DNA from: Lachnospiraceae bacterium
GTDB lineage: Bacteria; Bacillota; Clostridia; Lachnospirales; Lachnospiraceae
DNA length: 57,119 nt
NCBI GenBank assembly: GCA_900770225.1
Contig: CAAGJU010000094.1
Coordinates: 1-57,119, forward strand
Direction of reading: 5' to 3'
The notes below the pieces were generated by a model, which was not told the origin of the DNA, made no database searches, and worked only from the letters and a program-made list of their open reading frames with translations. The position numbers and the translations under genes were made by a program. Shown here in pieces: positions 8,554 through 18,076 of this stretch (its first letter is position 1; every line of letters begins with the position of its first letter).

Positions 8554-10131
8554 ATGAAAGTATATCATGGTTCGATCATTACCTGTGACGAGAGAAATAC
8601 AGTGGCGGAATATCTGGTGACGGATGACGGCAGAATCCGCTATGTGGGCGACAGTCTGCCGGAACGCTATTCGGCACTGCCGGTCACGGAGCTGGGCAAA
8701 AAGGCACTGATTCCTTCTTTCGCGGACAGCCATATTCATTTTGCCAGCTATGCGACGTTTCACGCCGGACTGAATGTCATGAACGCGAGGAGCAATGCGG
8801 AGATCCTGGATATGATCCGGGACTATGCGGCGAACACAAAGGACCGTCTGCTGCTGGCTTTCGGCGCTTCTCCCTACTCGGTTTCGGACGGGCGGCTCGT
8901 CTCGCGGGAGGAACTGGACAGCGTGTGCCCGGACCGGCCGTTTTTTATGGTCAAATATGACGGCCACGCCTGCATTGTCAATTCAAAACTTCTGGAGAAA
9001 ATCGATAAAAAGGTGCAGGGGCTCCGTGGCTATCACCCGGACACGGGCGAGATGAATCAGGAGGCGTTCTTCCGGGTCTCCGATTACGTGACGGGCTCCA
9101 TCTCCCTGCCCCGTCTGCTGAAAAATATGCAGAATGCCGCCGACTACATGGCTTCAAAGGGTATCGGCATGATCCATTCCGTGAGCGGTGTGGGCTTCAC
9201 GGGCGATCTGGATGTCGATCTGGAGCGCTGGTTTGCCCGCGGGCTCGATAACGGGATGCAGATGCGTGTATTTTTCCAGACGATGGATGTGGAAAAGGCA
9301 GTGAGACGGCATCTGCCGAGGATCGGCGGGTGCTTTGCGACGGCGCTCGACGGCTGCTTCGGCTCGCATGACGCGGCCATGAATGAGCCATACATCGATA
9401 CGGCGGATGACAGCGGTGTGCTCTACTATTCGGATGAGCAGGTGACGGATTTCTGCAAAAAGGCCAACCGGGCAGGGCTCCAGATTGAGATGCACGCGAT
9501 CGGCGACCGCGCGTTTGACCAGGCGACACGTGCACTGAAGGCGGCGCTGGATGATTATCCGCGTGTCGACCATCGGCACGGCATCATTCACGACTGTCTG
9601 CCGACGAAGGAAGGGCTGGAAATCTGCCGGGATTATCACATCCTGATGCCAGTGCAGAGTGCTTTTATCAACTGGCCGCAGGAGCCGGACAGCTATCTCG
9701 CGTCAATCATGGGCGAGGAGAGGGCGGCAAGGCTCAACCCGCTCCGTGATTATCAGGATGCGGGCATTGTCATGAGCGCCGGCTCGGACGGTCCGTGCAC
9801 CGATCCGGATCCGATCGAGTGGATTTACCGGGCGTGCAATCATCCGACGGCGGGCGAGTCGCTGAATGTATATGAGGCGCTGCGCATGTGCACATACAAC
9901 GGCTATTACACGACGTTTGACGAGGTTGACCGGGGCAGTCTGGAACAGGGGAAGAGAGCGGACATGGTAATCCTCTCTGAAAATCCGTATGAGGTGCCGA
10001 AGGAGGAGCTTCGCCGGCTTCGCGTGGAACAGCTGCTGCTGGGCGGCAGACCGTACCGGAAGGCATCTCTCTCCGGCGGCGCCATCCGTCAGGTGCTGAA
10101 AGGCATGCGTCATCAGGACGCGCTGAATTGA
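8554..10131 (+). CDS. YtcJ-type metal-dependent amidohydrolase
   Basis: A 525-residue enzyme of the amidohydrolase superfamily, subgroup YtcJ/DUF-type amidohydrolase_3. Metal ligands are visible: HIHF after PSFADS near residue 60, His in EMHAIGDRAFD, His in HGIIHDCLP, and the Asp of MSAGSDGPCTDPDP. A typical composite-sheet start (KVYHGSIITCDERNTVAEY) and ending (GKRADMVILSENPYEV) flank the barrel. GGAGG lies before the ATG at 8554; the track of possible upstream starts is less convincing. It lies 164 bases after eutBC on the same strand and might belong to that unit, for example releasing an amine from an amide precursor, but the substrate is unknown. Confidence 0.88.
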   Translation: MKVYHGSIITCDERNTVAEYLVTDDGRIRYVGDSLPERYSALPVTELGKKALIPSFADSHIHFASYATFHAGLNVMNARSNAEILDMIRDYAANTKDRLLLAFGASPYSVSDGRLVSREELDSVCPDRPFFMVKYDGHACIVNSKLLEKIDKKVQGLRGYHPDTGEMNQEAFFRVSDYVTGSISLPRLLKNMQNAADYMASKGIGMIHSVSGVGFTGDLDVDLERWFARGLDNGMQMRVFFQTMDVEKAVRRHLPRIGGCFATALDGCFGSHDAAMNEPYIDTADDSGVLYYSDEQVTDFCKKANRAGLQIEMHAIGDRAFDQATRALKAALDDYPRVDHRHGIIHDCLPTKEGLEICRDYHILMPVQSAFINWPQEPDSYLASIMGEERAARLNPLRDYQDAGIVMSAGSDGPCTDPDPIEWIYRACNHPTAGESLNVYEALRMCTYNGYYTTFDEVDRGSLEQGKRADMVILSENPYEVPKEELRRLRVEQLLLGGRPYRKASLSGGAIRQVLKGMRHQDALN

Positions 10132-10196
10132 AGGCATCGTTCTGAGCATCTGCAAAGTGCTGTTCGCGCTCTGCTCATTGATCCCTTCCATGATTA

Positions 10197-10226
10197 CTGC
10201 CGGTTGAGACTTCAGTCAGCCGGCAG
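10197..10226. terminator. Hairpin between convergent genes
   Basis: CTGCCGG and CCGGCAG pair across a 16-base loop between the amidohydrolase (plus) and the Dabb gene (minus). No clear T-tract on either strand, so its function as terminator is uncertain. Confidence 0.35.
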
Positions 10227-10271
10227 AACAGGTCTTCGCGTCATCAGACGGCTGAACATGATCCGAGCCTT

Positions 10272-10574
10272 TCAGTTTCTGTAATCAAAGATGGCTTTTT
10301 TCTCCAGATATTTCCCGTAATCATTTTTCCACTTCTTATGGATCGCGCTGTCGTCATACACGGGAAGCGCAGCATCATCCATGGATATGCGGATCAGCAG
10401 GTCGTAGCGGTTCGGGCGGTCAACCACATTTGTCAGAAGTTTCACGCTGTGAATGCCGTTGATTTCCGTGAGCCCGTTGAACAGATCCATGATTTCCGGA
10501 AACAGTTTTTCTTTTTCATCTGGGGTAACCGTATCCTTATACTTTACCAGTATACAGTGCTGCAGATCGGACAT
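10272..10574 (-). CDS. Dabb-domain (stress-responsive alpha/beta barrel) protein
   Basis: A 100-residue small protein. QHCILVKYKDTVTPDEKEKLFPEI at the start, the central GIHSVKLLTNVVDRPNRYDLLIRISM and the ending HKKWKNDYGKYLEKKAIFDY match the Dabb family, dimeric ferredoxin-like barrels. Members include stress-induced proteins and some small-molecule enzymes; no catalytic role can be assigned here. AGGAGG lies 8 bases before the ATG. It is a single minus-strand gene between plus-strand neighbours. Confidence 0.85.
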   Translation of the reverse strand: MSDLQHCILVKYKDTVTPDEKEKLFPEIMDLFNGLTEINGIHSVKLLTNVVDRPNRYDLLIRISMDDAALPVYDDSAIHKKWKNDYGKYLEKKAIFDYRN

Positions 10575-10840
10575 TTCTTTTCCTCCTGTTCATACAGGCG
10601 CATCCGTTTTCCTCCGCGCGGCTGGGAAAAGGAAAAGGCGGCCTGCCTGCTGTTGTGATATCGCTTAGATCATACCCTCAATCCATGAACGGATGCAATA
10701 ACTCTGTTTGTTTTAAGCCTGCCTGGGGTTGGTCCAATCGCTCCGGGGTGGCGAAAATCCCGGGGATGCAGTAAGATGCAGACATGACAGATACGGGAAG
10801 CGGGGTGCATGGCATGTCTGTGGAAAACGGAGAATGGATT

Positions 10841-11823
10841 ATGCACGGTGTGGACAGCTCGGATCCGGGCTGCCTCCACACCGTTTCTGATCTGGAAGAA
10901 AAAATAGAAGAGATCGGCTTTCTGCCGCTGTTTGCCGGCGATGTTCCCGGCTTTTCCGTGGAGGAGATGACTGACCCGGCAGCATGGTGGAGCGGCGATC
11001 CTGCCGTCGATCCGTGGGAATGGCGGGAGATTATCGCTGGAAAAGGGAAGATCGCCTACGGTAAATTTTTCGGGAAGAAGGCGGGGTTTATCTCGCAGAA
11101 ATATCTTCCGTATTTTGCCAATTACCGGCGCGACGGCTATGATTTTGACGCCCGGTGGGATGACGAGCTGGCGAGTGCCCGTGAGAAGAAGATCATGGAC
11201 CTGTATGCGGATGAAAATGCCGACCGGTTGCTGTATTCCTTTGAGATCAGAAAGAGTGCAGGCTTTCAGAAGGGCGGCGAAAAGAACTTTGAGGGTACAC
11301 TCTCTCAGCTGCAGATGGAGCTCTATCTGGTCTGCGGGGATTTCCGGCAGCGGATCAATAAGAACGGAGAATCCTACGGATGGGCGATCGCCATGTACTG
11401 CACGCCGGAGCACCTTTTCGGCAGGGATGCTGTAACGGGAGCATACGATGAGGAGCCGTCGGACTCTCTGCAGCGGCTGGAAGACCGTGTGAGGGAATTT
11501 TTCCCCGACAGTACCGATGAGCAGATCGGCCGTCTGCTTGCATACGCGGCTACCGGGACAATCTGAAGGCGTGCGCAGAGGGAAGACACTGGACGTTTGA
11601 CATCGGATTTCCGGAGGAGAGAATCACGGAGAATGACCTGTGCCTTCGGATCGGTCTGAAGGTCAGTATTTTTGAGAGTCTGGCATCCTGCGGGATTTAT
11701 ACAGTGGCAGATCTGCTCTCTGCCATGCGCAGAGATCCGAAGTGGTACAGGCATGTGCCGAAGGTCGGACCGGCGATGGCGGAGGATATGCGGCAGAAAC
11801 TCAGCAGTTTCGAATTCGCGTGA
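10841..11823 (+). pseudogene. AlkZ-related (YcaQ-like) DNA glycosylase, frameshifted
   Basis: The first frame (to the stop at 11564-11566) reads as an AlkZ-related protein: EEIGFLPLFAGDVPGFSVEE, DPWEWREIIA, KAGFISQKYLPYFANYRRDG and FDARWDDELAS. After ...GRLLAY the frame ends early with AATGTI. A second frame, open from about 11522 to 11823, continues with GYRDNLKACAEGRHWTFD, DLCLRIGLKVSIFESLASCG and WYRHVPKVGPAMAEDM, a helix-hairpin-helix-like C-terminus in the expected place. Loss of one G in the GCGGC at about 11541 would explain the break. Full product would be about 327 residues. The start could be 10841 (GGAG 9 bases upstream) or 10784. It may be a true frameshift or a sequencing error. 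AlkZ/YcaQ glycosylases remove alkylated bases and unhook crosslinks. Confidence 0.65.
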
Positions 11824-11921
11824 CGGCTTCAACTGTGAAAGTGCCCAGCGCAAGCCCAGCTGCCGAATGTCGAATGTGCAGCGGGCGGATATGTGTTGTG
11901 TTAAATGCGGAGGTGAATACA

Positions 11922-12677
11922 GTGTGTGGCAGATATTATATCGATGATACTTTTCAGAAGGGATTGCTCTCGGATTTTTCTTACTTCAGAGAGCAGATGA
12001 AGGCCATGCATATTCCTTCCGGCGATGTGCGGCCGACGGATGCGGCACCGGTGATCATGGAGGATCGACTGGCCCGGATGTATGAAAATGATCAAAAACG
12101 GATATCTGGCGGGAATGGTTTATCTCGTGGCTATACGGGTATCAGCAATGCCCCGGCAGGTTTGCACAGAGATATTGGGAATGAGCCATCATATTCAGAG
12201 ACCGACAGTCAGAGCCATACAGAGCGGAGCGATAGCGGCATATCCCTCACAGCGGCACACTGGGGATTCTGTGAGGATTTTGGCACCGGCGATAAGCTTC
12301 TTATCAATGCCCGCACGGAGACGGCGGCGACGAGACCGGCGTTCAGCTACGCGATACGGTCGCGTCGCTGTGTTATTCCGGTCAGCGGTTTCTACGAGTA
12401 CACGCAGGATAAGGAGAAGGTTTCGTTCTTCAGAAAAGAGGAACGGGTTATTTATCTGGCAGGATGTGCGAGATGGTCTGAAGGATGGCATTTTGTAATT
12501 CTGACGACTTCGCCGAACGATGATGTGAAGAAGGTTCATGACCGTATGCCGGTGATGCTGCGCAGGGAAGACGTAAGAAAATGGGTTCGCAGCAGACGGA
12601 TACCGACGACTCTGACTGATGGATGGAAACCGTCCCTTGAGAGTTTTCGGCGGTATGAGCAGTTGAGCCTTTTCTGA
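11922..12677 (+). CDS. SRAP-domain protein (HMCES/YedK family)
   Basis: SRAP proteins use the amino group and thiol of Cys2 to form a covalent, protective crosslink with abasic sites in single-stranded DNA. The product starts with a GTG codon giving M-C-G-R-Y-Y, the invariant N-terminus; GGAGG lies 8 bases upstream, so the longer frame reading from 11742 is rejected. The catalytic Glu in VSGFYEY and the His in VHDRMPVML are present, as is INARTETAATRPAF. At 251 residues it exceeds the family by about 40 because of a polar Ser/Gly/Asn-rich insertion at roughly residues 55-100. It directly follows the AlkZ-like gene, a sensible pair because the glycosylase creates abasic sites. Confidence 0.92.
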   Translation: MCGRYYIDDTFQKGLLSDFSYFREQMKAMHIPSGDVRPTDAAPVIMEDRLARMYENDQKRISGGNGLSRGYTGISNAPAGLHRDIGNEPSYSETDSQSHTERSDSGISLTAAHWGFCEDFGTGDKLLINARTETAATRPAFSYAIRSRRCVIPVSGFYEYTQDKEKVSFFRKEERVIYLAGCARWSEGWHFVILTTSPNDDVKKVHDRMPVMLRREDVRKWVRSRRIPTTLTDGWKPSLESFRRYEQLSLF

Positions 12678-12745
12678 GCCAGACACTTTATTCGCCTTTG
12701 GAACGAGAAGATTATCTGGAATCAGCATTTTAAATGTGATGCAAA

Positions 12746-12787
12746 GATCAGGGCGTATCCATGCAATTACATGGGTACGCCCTGATC
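12746..12787. terminator. Bidirectional terminator-like hairpin
   Basis: An 18-base inverted repeat with one mismatch (outer part GATCAGGGCGTA) and a 6-base loop lies between the convergent SRAP and diguanylate cyclase genes. The minus strand continues with TTTGC; the plus strand lacks a T-tract. Confidence 0.65.
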
Positions 12788-12803
12788 ATGAATGGCAGCA
12801 GAT

Positions 12804-13910
12804 TCAATCGTACTGGCTGTTCTGTGTATCCTCCGCCAGCCGCGCACGCCGCGAGTGTTCCGGGTTGGAATAGAAGCGGGCTTTGGCTTCCCGCATCTGC
12901 TTTTCCGCTTCCATCAGCATCCGGTCGGAGTCGATCCTGCCTGCGGGTTTTTCCGCCATGCCATAGGAGACAAAATACCCCATATCCTCCAGTTTCTTCT
13001 GCACCGCGTCCATCTTCTTCCCGGTGCCTGAAAGAGGCGCATCAAACACGATCGAGACGAATTCGTCTCCGCCAAAGCGGAAGGTGTTTTCTTTTCCGAA
13101 AGCCTCTGCCATCTTTCTGGCCACGGTCTGCAGCATCAGGTCGCCGGCCGCATGACCCTCCTGATTGTTTTTCTCGTGGAGACCGTTCACATCCGCAAAG
13201 ATGCAGATGATATTTTTTTTCGCCTGCTGCAGATATTCATCGCATGTCTCTTCATAGCTGTTTCTGCTGCGTACACCGGTCAGAAGGTCGTTTTCAAAGA
13301 GAAAACGGTTTTTCCGCGCAAGGGACAGACTCCTGAACCTGATGACAGTGATCTCTGTGCCGGCGACGATGCCGACAACGCTGAAGGCAACCGAATTCCA
13401 GAGATCTGACTTCCACTGGGCGGGCTTTTTGATCTGCACTGTGATTAAATCAAAGCAGATTGCCATCGCCACAGTCATTGGGATCAACTGTATCGGTCGA
13501 AGTGTAAAAATCACAGGGATGATGGCGAGACAGACCATCATCGTGGTCGCCTGGTTGTCGGAGTTCATGACGGTCGTCATTACCGCATAGCTGTAGAGCA
13601 CCGCGATACATACCCAGACGAAGGGAGCAATCATCGAGCGATTCCGTTTCAGAGCAAAGCGGGAGGCGATCAGCATAATAATGTCCACGAAGAGATATCC
13701 GGTATAGAGTATCGTCAGGGAACTGTCCAGAGGGAAGAGAAACATGGAAGCGGTCACGCTGCCAATCATCAGACCGAGGACGAGAAAATTCGTAACCATG
13801 AGACATTTTCGGTTGTGCTCCGAGATGTCAGCCCGGATCTGTTCATAATCTTCCCGCTCGAGCCCTCCATGGAAAAACAGGCGCCGCATTCTATCCTTCA
13901 TTTCATTCAT
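12804..13910 (-). CDS. Membrane-bound diguanylate cyclase (GGDEF), second copy
   Basis: A 368-residue cyclic di-GMP synthase. Residues ~30-200 contain six hydrophobic segments; the GGDEF domain begins at NDLLTGVRSRNSYEE and has IIICIFADVNGLHEKNN-like and AAGDLML segments and an intact RFGGDEF. In place of the common INDxxGH the protein has KNNQEGH, frequent in clostridial cyclases. The start at 13910 is chosen because AGGAAG precedes it; the frame is open 26 residues further upstream. It is not closely similar to the cyclase at 2723-3919 in its sensor region, so the two probably answer different signals. Confidence 0.9.
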   Translation of the reverse strand: MNEMKDRMRRLFFHGGLEREDYEQIRADISEHNRKCLMVTNFLVLGLMIGSVTASMFLFPLDSSLTILYTGYLFVDIIMLIASRFALKRNRSMIAPFVWVCIAVLYSYAVMTTVMNSDNQATTMMVCLAIIPVIFTLRPIQLIPMTVAMAICFDLITVQIKKPAQWKSDLWNSVAFSVVGIVAGTEITVIRFRSLSLARKNRFLFENDLLTGVRSRNSYEETCDEYLQQAKKNIICIFADVNGLHEKNNQEGHAAGDLMLQTVARKMAEAFGKENTFRFGGDEFVSIVFDAPLSGTGKKMDAVQKKLEDMGYFVSYGMAEKPAGRIDSDRMLMEAEKQMREAKARFYSNPEHSRRARLAEDTQNSQYD

Positions 13911-14110
13911 CTCGCTTCCTGATGACACGCGGGAGTGCCAATGTAAATCACCCTCAAAGCCAGTTATATAATTGATATATTTTATCAATATATTTTATCA
14001 GCTTTTTTGCGAGCTGTATACGGTAGAAGAAAGGAAATACAATCTTTTGACCCGATATCATCTTCATGGAAGAATAAAAAATCAGTTTCGTCATTCAGAA
14101 ATGTATTGTG

Positions 14111-15046
14111 TTAAAGAAATGGCATCACTGTCTGCCCGGTAAACCATCTGGTCTGATGCGCCTCGTGGATGATATCTCCCGGCATGGTGTTGCCGATCAG
14201 GAAGGGAGATGCCGGATCGTGTTCTTTCATGTTCTTCCGGGCAAGCTCCGGTGTCTGGTTCGCGTAGCAGTAAAGGCATCCGTGACCACAGGAATCATAG
14301 GCACCGATGTCGCCGCCGAGCAGACAGGTGCAGTCCTTGCGCGCCGGTGTGACAGATGAGGGTACGTCGAGTTCTTCACCGAATGCCTGCTCTACCGTTC
14401 GGCGTGTCATGCAGCCGGAGCAGTCGAAACCGTATGGCTCCAGATCAGTTCCCTCGTGGCAGGCAATGAGACGCATGCCGTATTTCCTGCCGATGGCAGC
14501 AAAAGCTTCTCCGATTTTCAACCGGTCTGATGTACTGACTTCCCGCGCGCCCGGGAGGTTTCTTTTTGTCTTTTCATAGAGATCGATGAAACTGATGATG
14601 ACCTGGTGCGTACAGCCGGAGAGCCGTTCGCACATTTTTCTGAAGACATCGATGTGAAAATCAACGGTGTACCGGTCTGTTATGATGATCGGATCGTAGC
14701 GCCAGGCAATGTGGCTGCTCCCGACGATTCCGGACAGCGTGCGGAACGTGTCGATTACTTCCTGAACTTGCGGCACTCCGGGTTCCAGATCACGGCCGTA
14801 TGGCGTGATCGTCACATGCCAGAACTGCCGGTATGCAGCGATTTCCGGAAGCTTTGGAATCATGGGCGCAGGATTTTTTGAGCAGAAGGCGATCAGATCA
14901 ACGACGGATGGGTCGATCCGATAGCGTGTGACCTGCTGCGGATACCATGGATTTCGAACCAGTACAAAGCCGGCATGGATGCGGTTGATCAGCCAGTCGC
15001 TGTAAAAAGCGGGAATGTCGGTTCGCTGTCCGGTATTCAGAATCAT
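14111..15046 (-). CDS. DUF1848 family protein with C-terminal Cys cluster
   Basis: A 311-residue protein of the DUF1848 family. Visible family marks are the start MILNTGQRTDIPAFYSDW, VDLIAFCSKNPAPMI, FWHVTITPYGRDLEPGVP and the C-terminal DSCGHGCLYCYAN, where three cysteines in a CxxxCxxC spacing could hold an Fe-S cluster, recalling radical SAM and spore photoproduct lyase-like proteins. Further cysteines are in FDCSGCM and DCTCLLGG. The function of the family is not established. It is a single minus-strand gene, with about 280 bases to the next divergent gene in which I see no other gene. Confidence 0.82.
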   Translation of the reverse strand: MILNTGQRTDIPAFYSDWLINRIHAGFVLVRNPWYPQQVTRYRIDPSVVDLIAFCSKNPAPMIPKLPEIAAYRQFWHVTITPYGRDLEPGVPQVQEVIDTFRTLSGIVGSSHIAWRYDPIIITDRYTVDFHIDVFRKMCERLSGCTHQVIISFIDLYEKTKRNLPGAREVSTSDRLKIGEAFAAIGRKYGMRLIACHEGTDLEPYGFDCSGCMTRRTVEQAFGEELDVPSSVTPARKDCTCLLGGDIGAYDSCGHGCLYCYANQTPELARKNMKEHDPASPFLIGNTMPGDIIHEAHQTRWFTGQTVMPFL

Positions 15047-15325
15047 TTCAGGGTTTCCTTTCCGAGACAGTGCTGTGTCTTTGAGATTATCAAAAACAGT
15101 GGGAAGAAGATCAGAAAATCAGCTGTTTCTGCCGTCTGTGATGATAAAGACAAAGACTGTATGGCACTGGCCTCTATGCATGGGATTTTATCACAATTTT
15201 TCGAGGATACACAGGATGGAACCATCCTCTCATTTGTTTTGTGTTATCATATCTTCAGAGCAACGGAACCGTGCAGCACGAGACAATCGCGGCTTGTGCA
15301 GAAAGAAATATGGAGGGTTATTAAA

Positions 15326-16339
15326 ATGGCGGATATAGCAAATATCTACACAGCAGACGCACATCGCTACGACACGATGCAGTACAACCACGTGGGAAAG
15401 AGCGGCCTGAAGTTTCCAGCGCTTTCGCTGGGATTCTGGCACAATTTCGGCAGCAATGCCAACACCGACAATATGCGGGTAATGATGCGCAGGGCGTTTG
15501 ATCTCGGCATCACGCAGTTCGATCTGGCGAATAATTACGGGCCTTCATACGGCACAGCGGAGACGAATGCCGGCCGGATCCTCCGGGAGGATTTCCGTCC
15601 GTACCGCGACGAGCTCGTGATCACGAGCAAGGCAGGGTATGACATGTGGGACGGCCCTTACGGGAACTGGGGAAGCCGCAAGTATCTGATCGCCAGCTGT
15701 GACCAGAGCCTGAAGCGTCTCGGCCTCGATTACGTGGATATTTTTTACCATCACCGCATGGATCCGGAGACGCCGGTCGAGGAGACGATGGAGGCGCTGC
15801 TGCAGATCGTGCGCAGCGGAAAGGCGCTGTACGCCGGTATTTCCAATTACAATAAAGAGTACACGGAAAAAGCAATCCGGATCGCGAAGGAGATTCACCT
15901 GCCGCTGATCGTAAACCAACGCAGGTATTCGATCTTCGACCGGACGATCGAGGAGGACGGCGTAAAGGAGTACTGTGCGGAGAATGGCATGGGAATTATC
16001 GCCTTCAGCCCGCTCGCGCAGGGGCTTCTCACCGACCGCTATCTGCACGGAATCCCGGCGGACAGCCGGATCGCGAAGGATGGCCGTTTCCTGAAGAAGG
16101 AGAATCTGACGGAGACGAAACTGGAGCAGATCAGAGAACTGAACGCCATCGCGGAGCAGCGCGGTCAGACGCTGGCGGAGATGGCACTGGCGTGGATTCT
16201 GCGTGACGGTAAGGTCTGCTCGGTTCTGATCGGCGCATCGAAGCCGTCGCAGATTGAGGACAACGTGAAGGCGTTGCAGAATATCACATTTTCTGCGGAT
16301 GAACTGAAACAGATCGATGATATCTGTGCGCGCGGGTGA
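15326..16339 (+). CDS. YghZ/Gpr-type aldo/keto reductase
   Basis: A 337-residue NADPH-type aldo/keto reductase close to the L-glyceraldehyde 3-phosphate reductase (YghZ) subfamily. Recognisable stretches are GKSGLKFPALSLGFWHNFG, FDLANNYGPSYGTAETNAG with catalytic Asp and Tyr, VITSKAGYDMWDGPYG, the catalytic-His region DIFYHHRMD and IAFSPLAQGLLTDRYL. GGAGG before the ATG at 15326 fixes the start; the frame is open much further upstream but that part is not AKR-like. YghZ members detoxify methylglyoxal-type aldehydes or reduce glyceraldehyde phosphate; which applies here is unknown. Monocistronic by context. Confidence 0.9.
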   Translation: MADIANIYTADAHRYDTMQYNHVGKSGLKFPALSLGFWHNFGSNANTDNMRVMMRRAFDLGITQFDLANNYGPSYGTAETNAGRILREDFRPYRDELVITSKAGYDMWDGPYGNWGSRKYLIASCDQSLKRLGLDYVDIFYHHRMDPETPVEETMEALLQIVRSGKALYAGISNYNKEYTEKAIRIAKEIHLPLIVNQRRYSIFDRTIEEDGVKEYCAENGMGIIAFSPLAQGLLTDRYLHGIPADSRIAKDGRFLKKENLTETKLEQIRELNAIAEQRGQTLAEMALAWILRDGKVCSVLIGASKPSQIEDNVKALQNITFSADELKQIDDICARG

Positions 16340-16483
16340 TTCTGGGGATATTGGATGTGCGCAGGACAGCACCTGATCGATGATATCTGCGCATGGGTAA
16401 TGAGAATACACCATCAGAAATTCCAGGTGTGAGACAGTGCGCTGTCTCACATCGCAAATGACGGAAGAGAACAGGAGGAGAAA

Positions 16484-17224
16484 ATGCTGCAGAAGCTGAA
16501 CAGTCCTTTTATGTATGCCCTTTGCGGGGGAATCATCCTGTTTGTCGCAATCGTGTGCGTTATTTTTCTTGTACGGTCGTACAGGGCGGGAAAGGCCATG
16601 GGCATGGATCCGGCGGTGCTGAAGCGCACCATCGTCTCCAGTGCGACGTTTTCCGTTCTGCCTGCCGTCGGCATTCTGCTCGGTGTCATCGCCCTGTCTG
16701 GGAGCCTCGGAACGCCGTGGCCGTGGCTGCGGCTTTCGGTGATCGGCGCGCTGCATTATGAGACGCAGGTGGCGGAGGCCGCATCGGAGGCCGTCGGCAT
16801 CGGAAAGCTCTCAATCACGCATATGACGCCGTCCGCTTTTGCCACGATCGCACTGCTCATGAGCGTGTGCATCATGTGGGGCATGATTCTGTCGATTCTC
16901 TTCAACAAACGCTATACGGCGCGGATGAGTGCAGGCGGCAGGAAGAAAAAATCTGCGCTCGGCTTCGGCGACAAGGCGATGACGGCGATGTTCATCGGTC
17001 TGGTCAGCGCCTACGTGGGAAGCTACATCGGCGGCTGGATCTCCGGGGACGGTGTTTTCACATTCGGCGGAGATACGACGCCGCTGATCGTCGCCATCGT
17101 TTCCGCATGCGCCATGGCTGTGTTCACTTATTTTTCCGAGAAAAAGAATGCCAGATGGCTGGAGAACTTTTCTGTGGCGGGCAGCATGCTGATCGGCATG
17201 GCGGCCGCAGTACTGCTGGGGTGA
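16484..17224 (+). CDS. DUF5058 integral membrane protein
   Basis: A 246-residue protein with about six to seven membrane segments. The start LNSPFMYALCGGIILFVAIV, the VRSYRAGKAMGMDPAVLKRT linker and ATFSVLPAVGILLGVIALSG with PWLRLSVIGAL match the DUF5058 family. AGGAGGAG precedes the ATG. The next gene encodes another membrane protein 54 bases later and then an M20 peptidase. A paired permease for a peptide or amidated compound that the peptidase hydrolyses is a plausible inference; no transport activity is established for this family to my knowledge. Confidence 0.82.
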   Translation: MLQKLNSPFMYALCGGIILFVAIVCVIFLVRSYRAGKAMGMDPAVLKRTIVSSATFSVLPAVGILLGVIALSGSLGTPWPWLRLSVIGALHYETQVAEAASEAVGIGKLSITHMTPSAFATIALLMSVCIMWGMILSILFNKRYTARMSAGGRKKKSALGFGDKAMTAMFIGLVSAYVGSYIGGWISGDGVFTFGGDTTPLIVAIVSACAMAVFTYFSEKKNARWLENFSVAGSMLIGMAAAVLLG

Positions 17225-17278
17225 GTATGGTGGCGTTTTGAACGAAATGGGTGTTTGCTGAGTATGAGGACAAAATTT

Positions 17279-18076
17279 ATGAACAATAAAAATACGGAGA
17301 CAGAAGATCAGAAGGCAGCAGAGATGCAGACAGCAGAGACACCGACAGCAGAGGTGAAAACAACGGACCCTGGCTTTTCCACGGAAAAATTCAACCGCGG
17401 TACGCACAGGATCGGGCGGATCACAAGTCTGATCACGCTGATCATGCTTGTGGGTGCGCCATTTGTGATCGGGCTCTACCTGGGCGCGATGCCGGATCTG
17501 TCGGCAGCGGCAAAGGGATTCCTCGCGGTGGGACTCGTGTGGACGGTATCGAGCTTTGTGGAGTTCCTGGTGTATACACCGATGCTCGGTTCGGGCGGCG
17601 GCTACCTGGCGTTCATCACAGGCAATCTGATCAACATGAAGATTCCCTGCGCGATGAATGCGCGGGATATTGCGGGAACGAAGGCCGGTACGACAGAAAA
17701 CGAGATCGTTTCAACACTTTCCATCGCCACGTCGTCCCTTGTGACCATCGGGATTCTTGCCCTGGGCGTTCTGCTTCTGCAGCCGCTGCAGCCGATTCTG
17801 CAGAGCGAGACACTGGCACCTGCTTTTGCCAATGTCGTTCCGGCGCTGTTCGGAGCAATGGCTTACCAGTACTATCGCAGAGATCTGAAGCTTGCAGTAA
17901 TTCCGCTTGCGGTTATGACACTGATCTTTATCCTGGTGCCGTCGCTGCAGTCGCAGACAAGCATCATGATCCTGCCGTCGGGCGCACTGTCCATTATTCT
18001 TGCCTGGCTCGAGTATCGCAGGCATAAAAGCAAGGATGGCAACGAGGCAGCGCAACCGGAGGAGAAAGACGACTGA
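17279..18076 (+). CDS. Integral membrane protein, partner of DUF5058
   Basis: About 265 residues with five to seven membrane segments after a charged, Thr/Glu-rich 35-residue cytosolic tail. I do not recognise the family. Conserved-looking stretches are VEFLVYTPMLGSGGGYLAFI and GTKAGTTENEIVSTLSIATS, glycine-rich loops typical of transporters. The start is uncertain: ATG at 17279 has GAGG nine bases upstream, while earlier ATG (17264) and TTG codons are in frame. Its position immediately after the DUF5058 gene suggests that both form one membrane complex. Confidence 0.72.
   Translation: MNNKNTETEDQKAAEMQTAETPTAEVKTTDPGFSTEKFNRGTHRIGRITSLITLIMLVGAPFVIGLYLGAMPDLSAAAKGFLAVGLVWTVSSFVEFLVYTPMLGSGGGYLAFITGNLINMKIPCAMNARDIAGTKAGTTENEIVSTLSIATSSLVTIGILALGVLLLQPLQPILQSETLAPAFANVVPALFGAMAYQYYRRDLKLAVIPLAVMTLIFILVPSLQSQTSIMILPSGALSIILAWLEYRRHKSKDGNEAAQPEEKDD

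Noticed and set aside
11742..11921. Longer start for the SRAP gene
   Set aside because: SRAP needs Cys directly after the initiator Met; only the GTG at 11922 gives this, and it has a good ribosome binding site.
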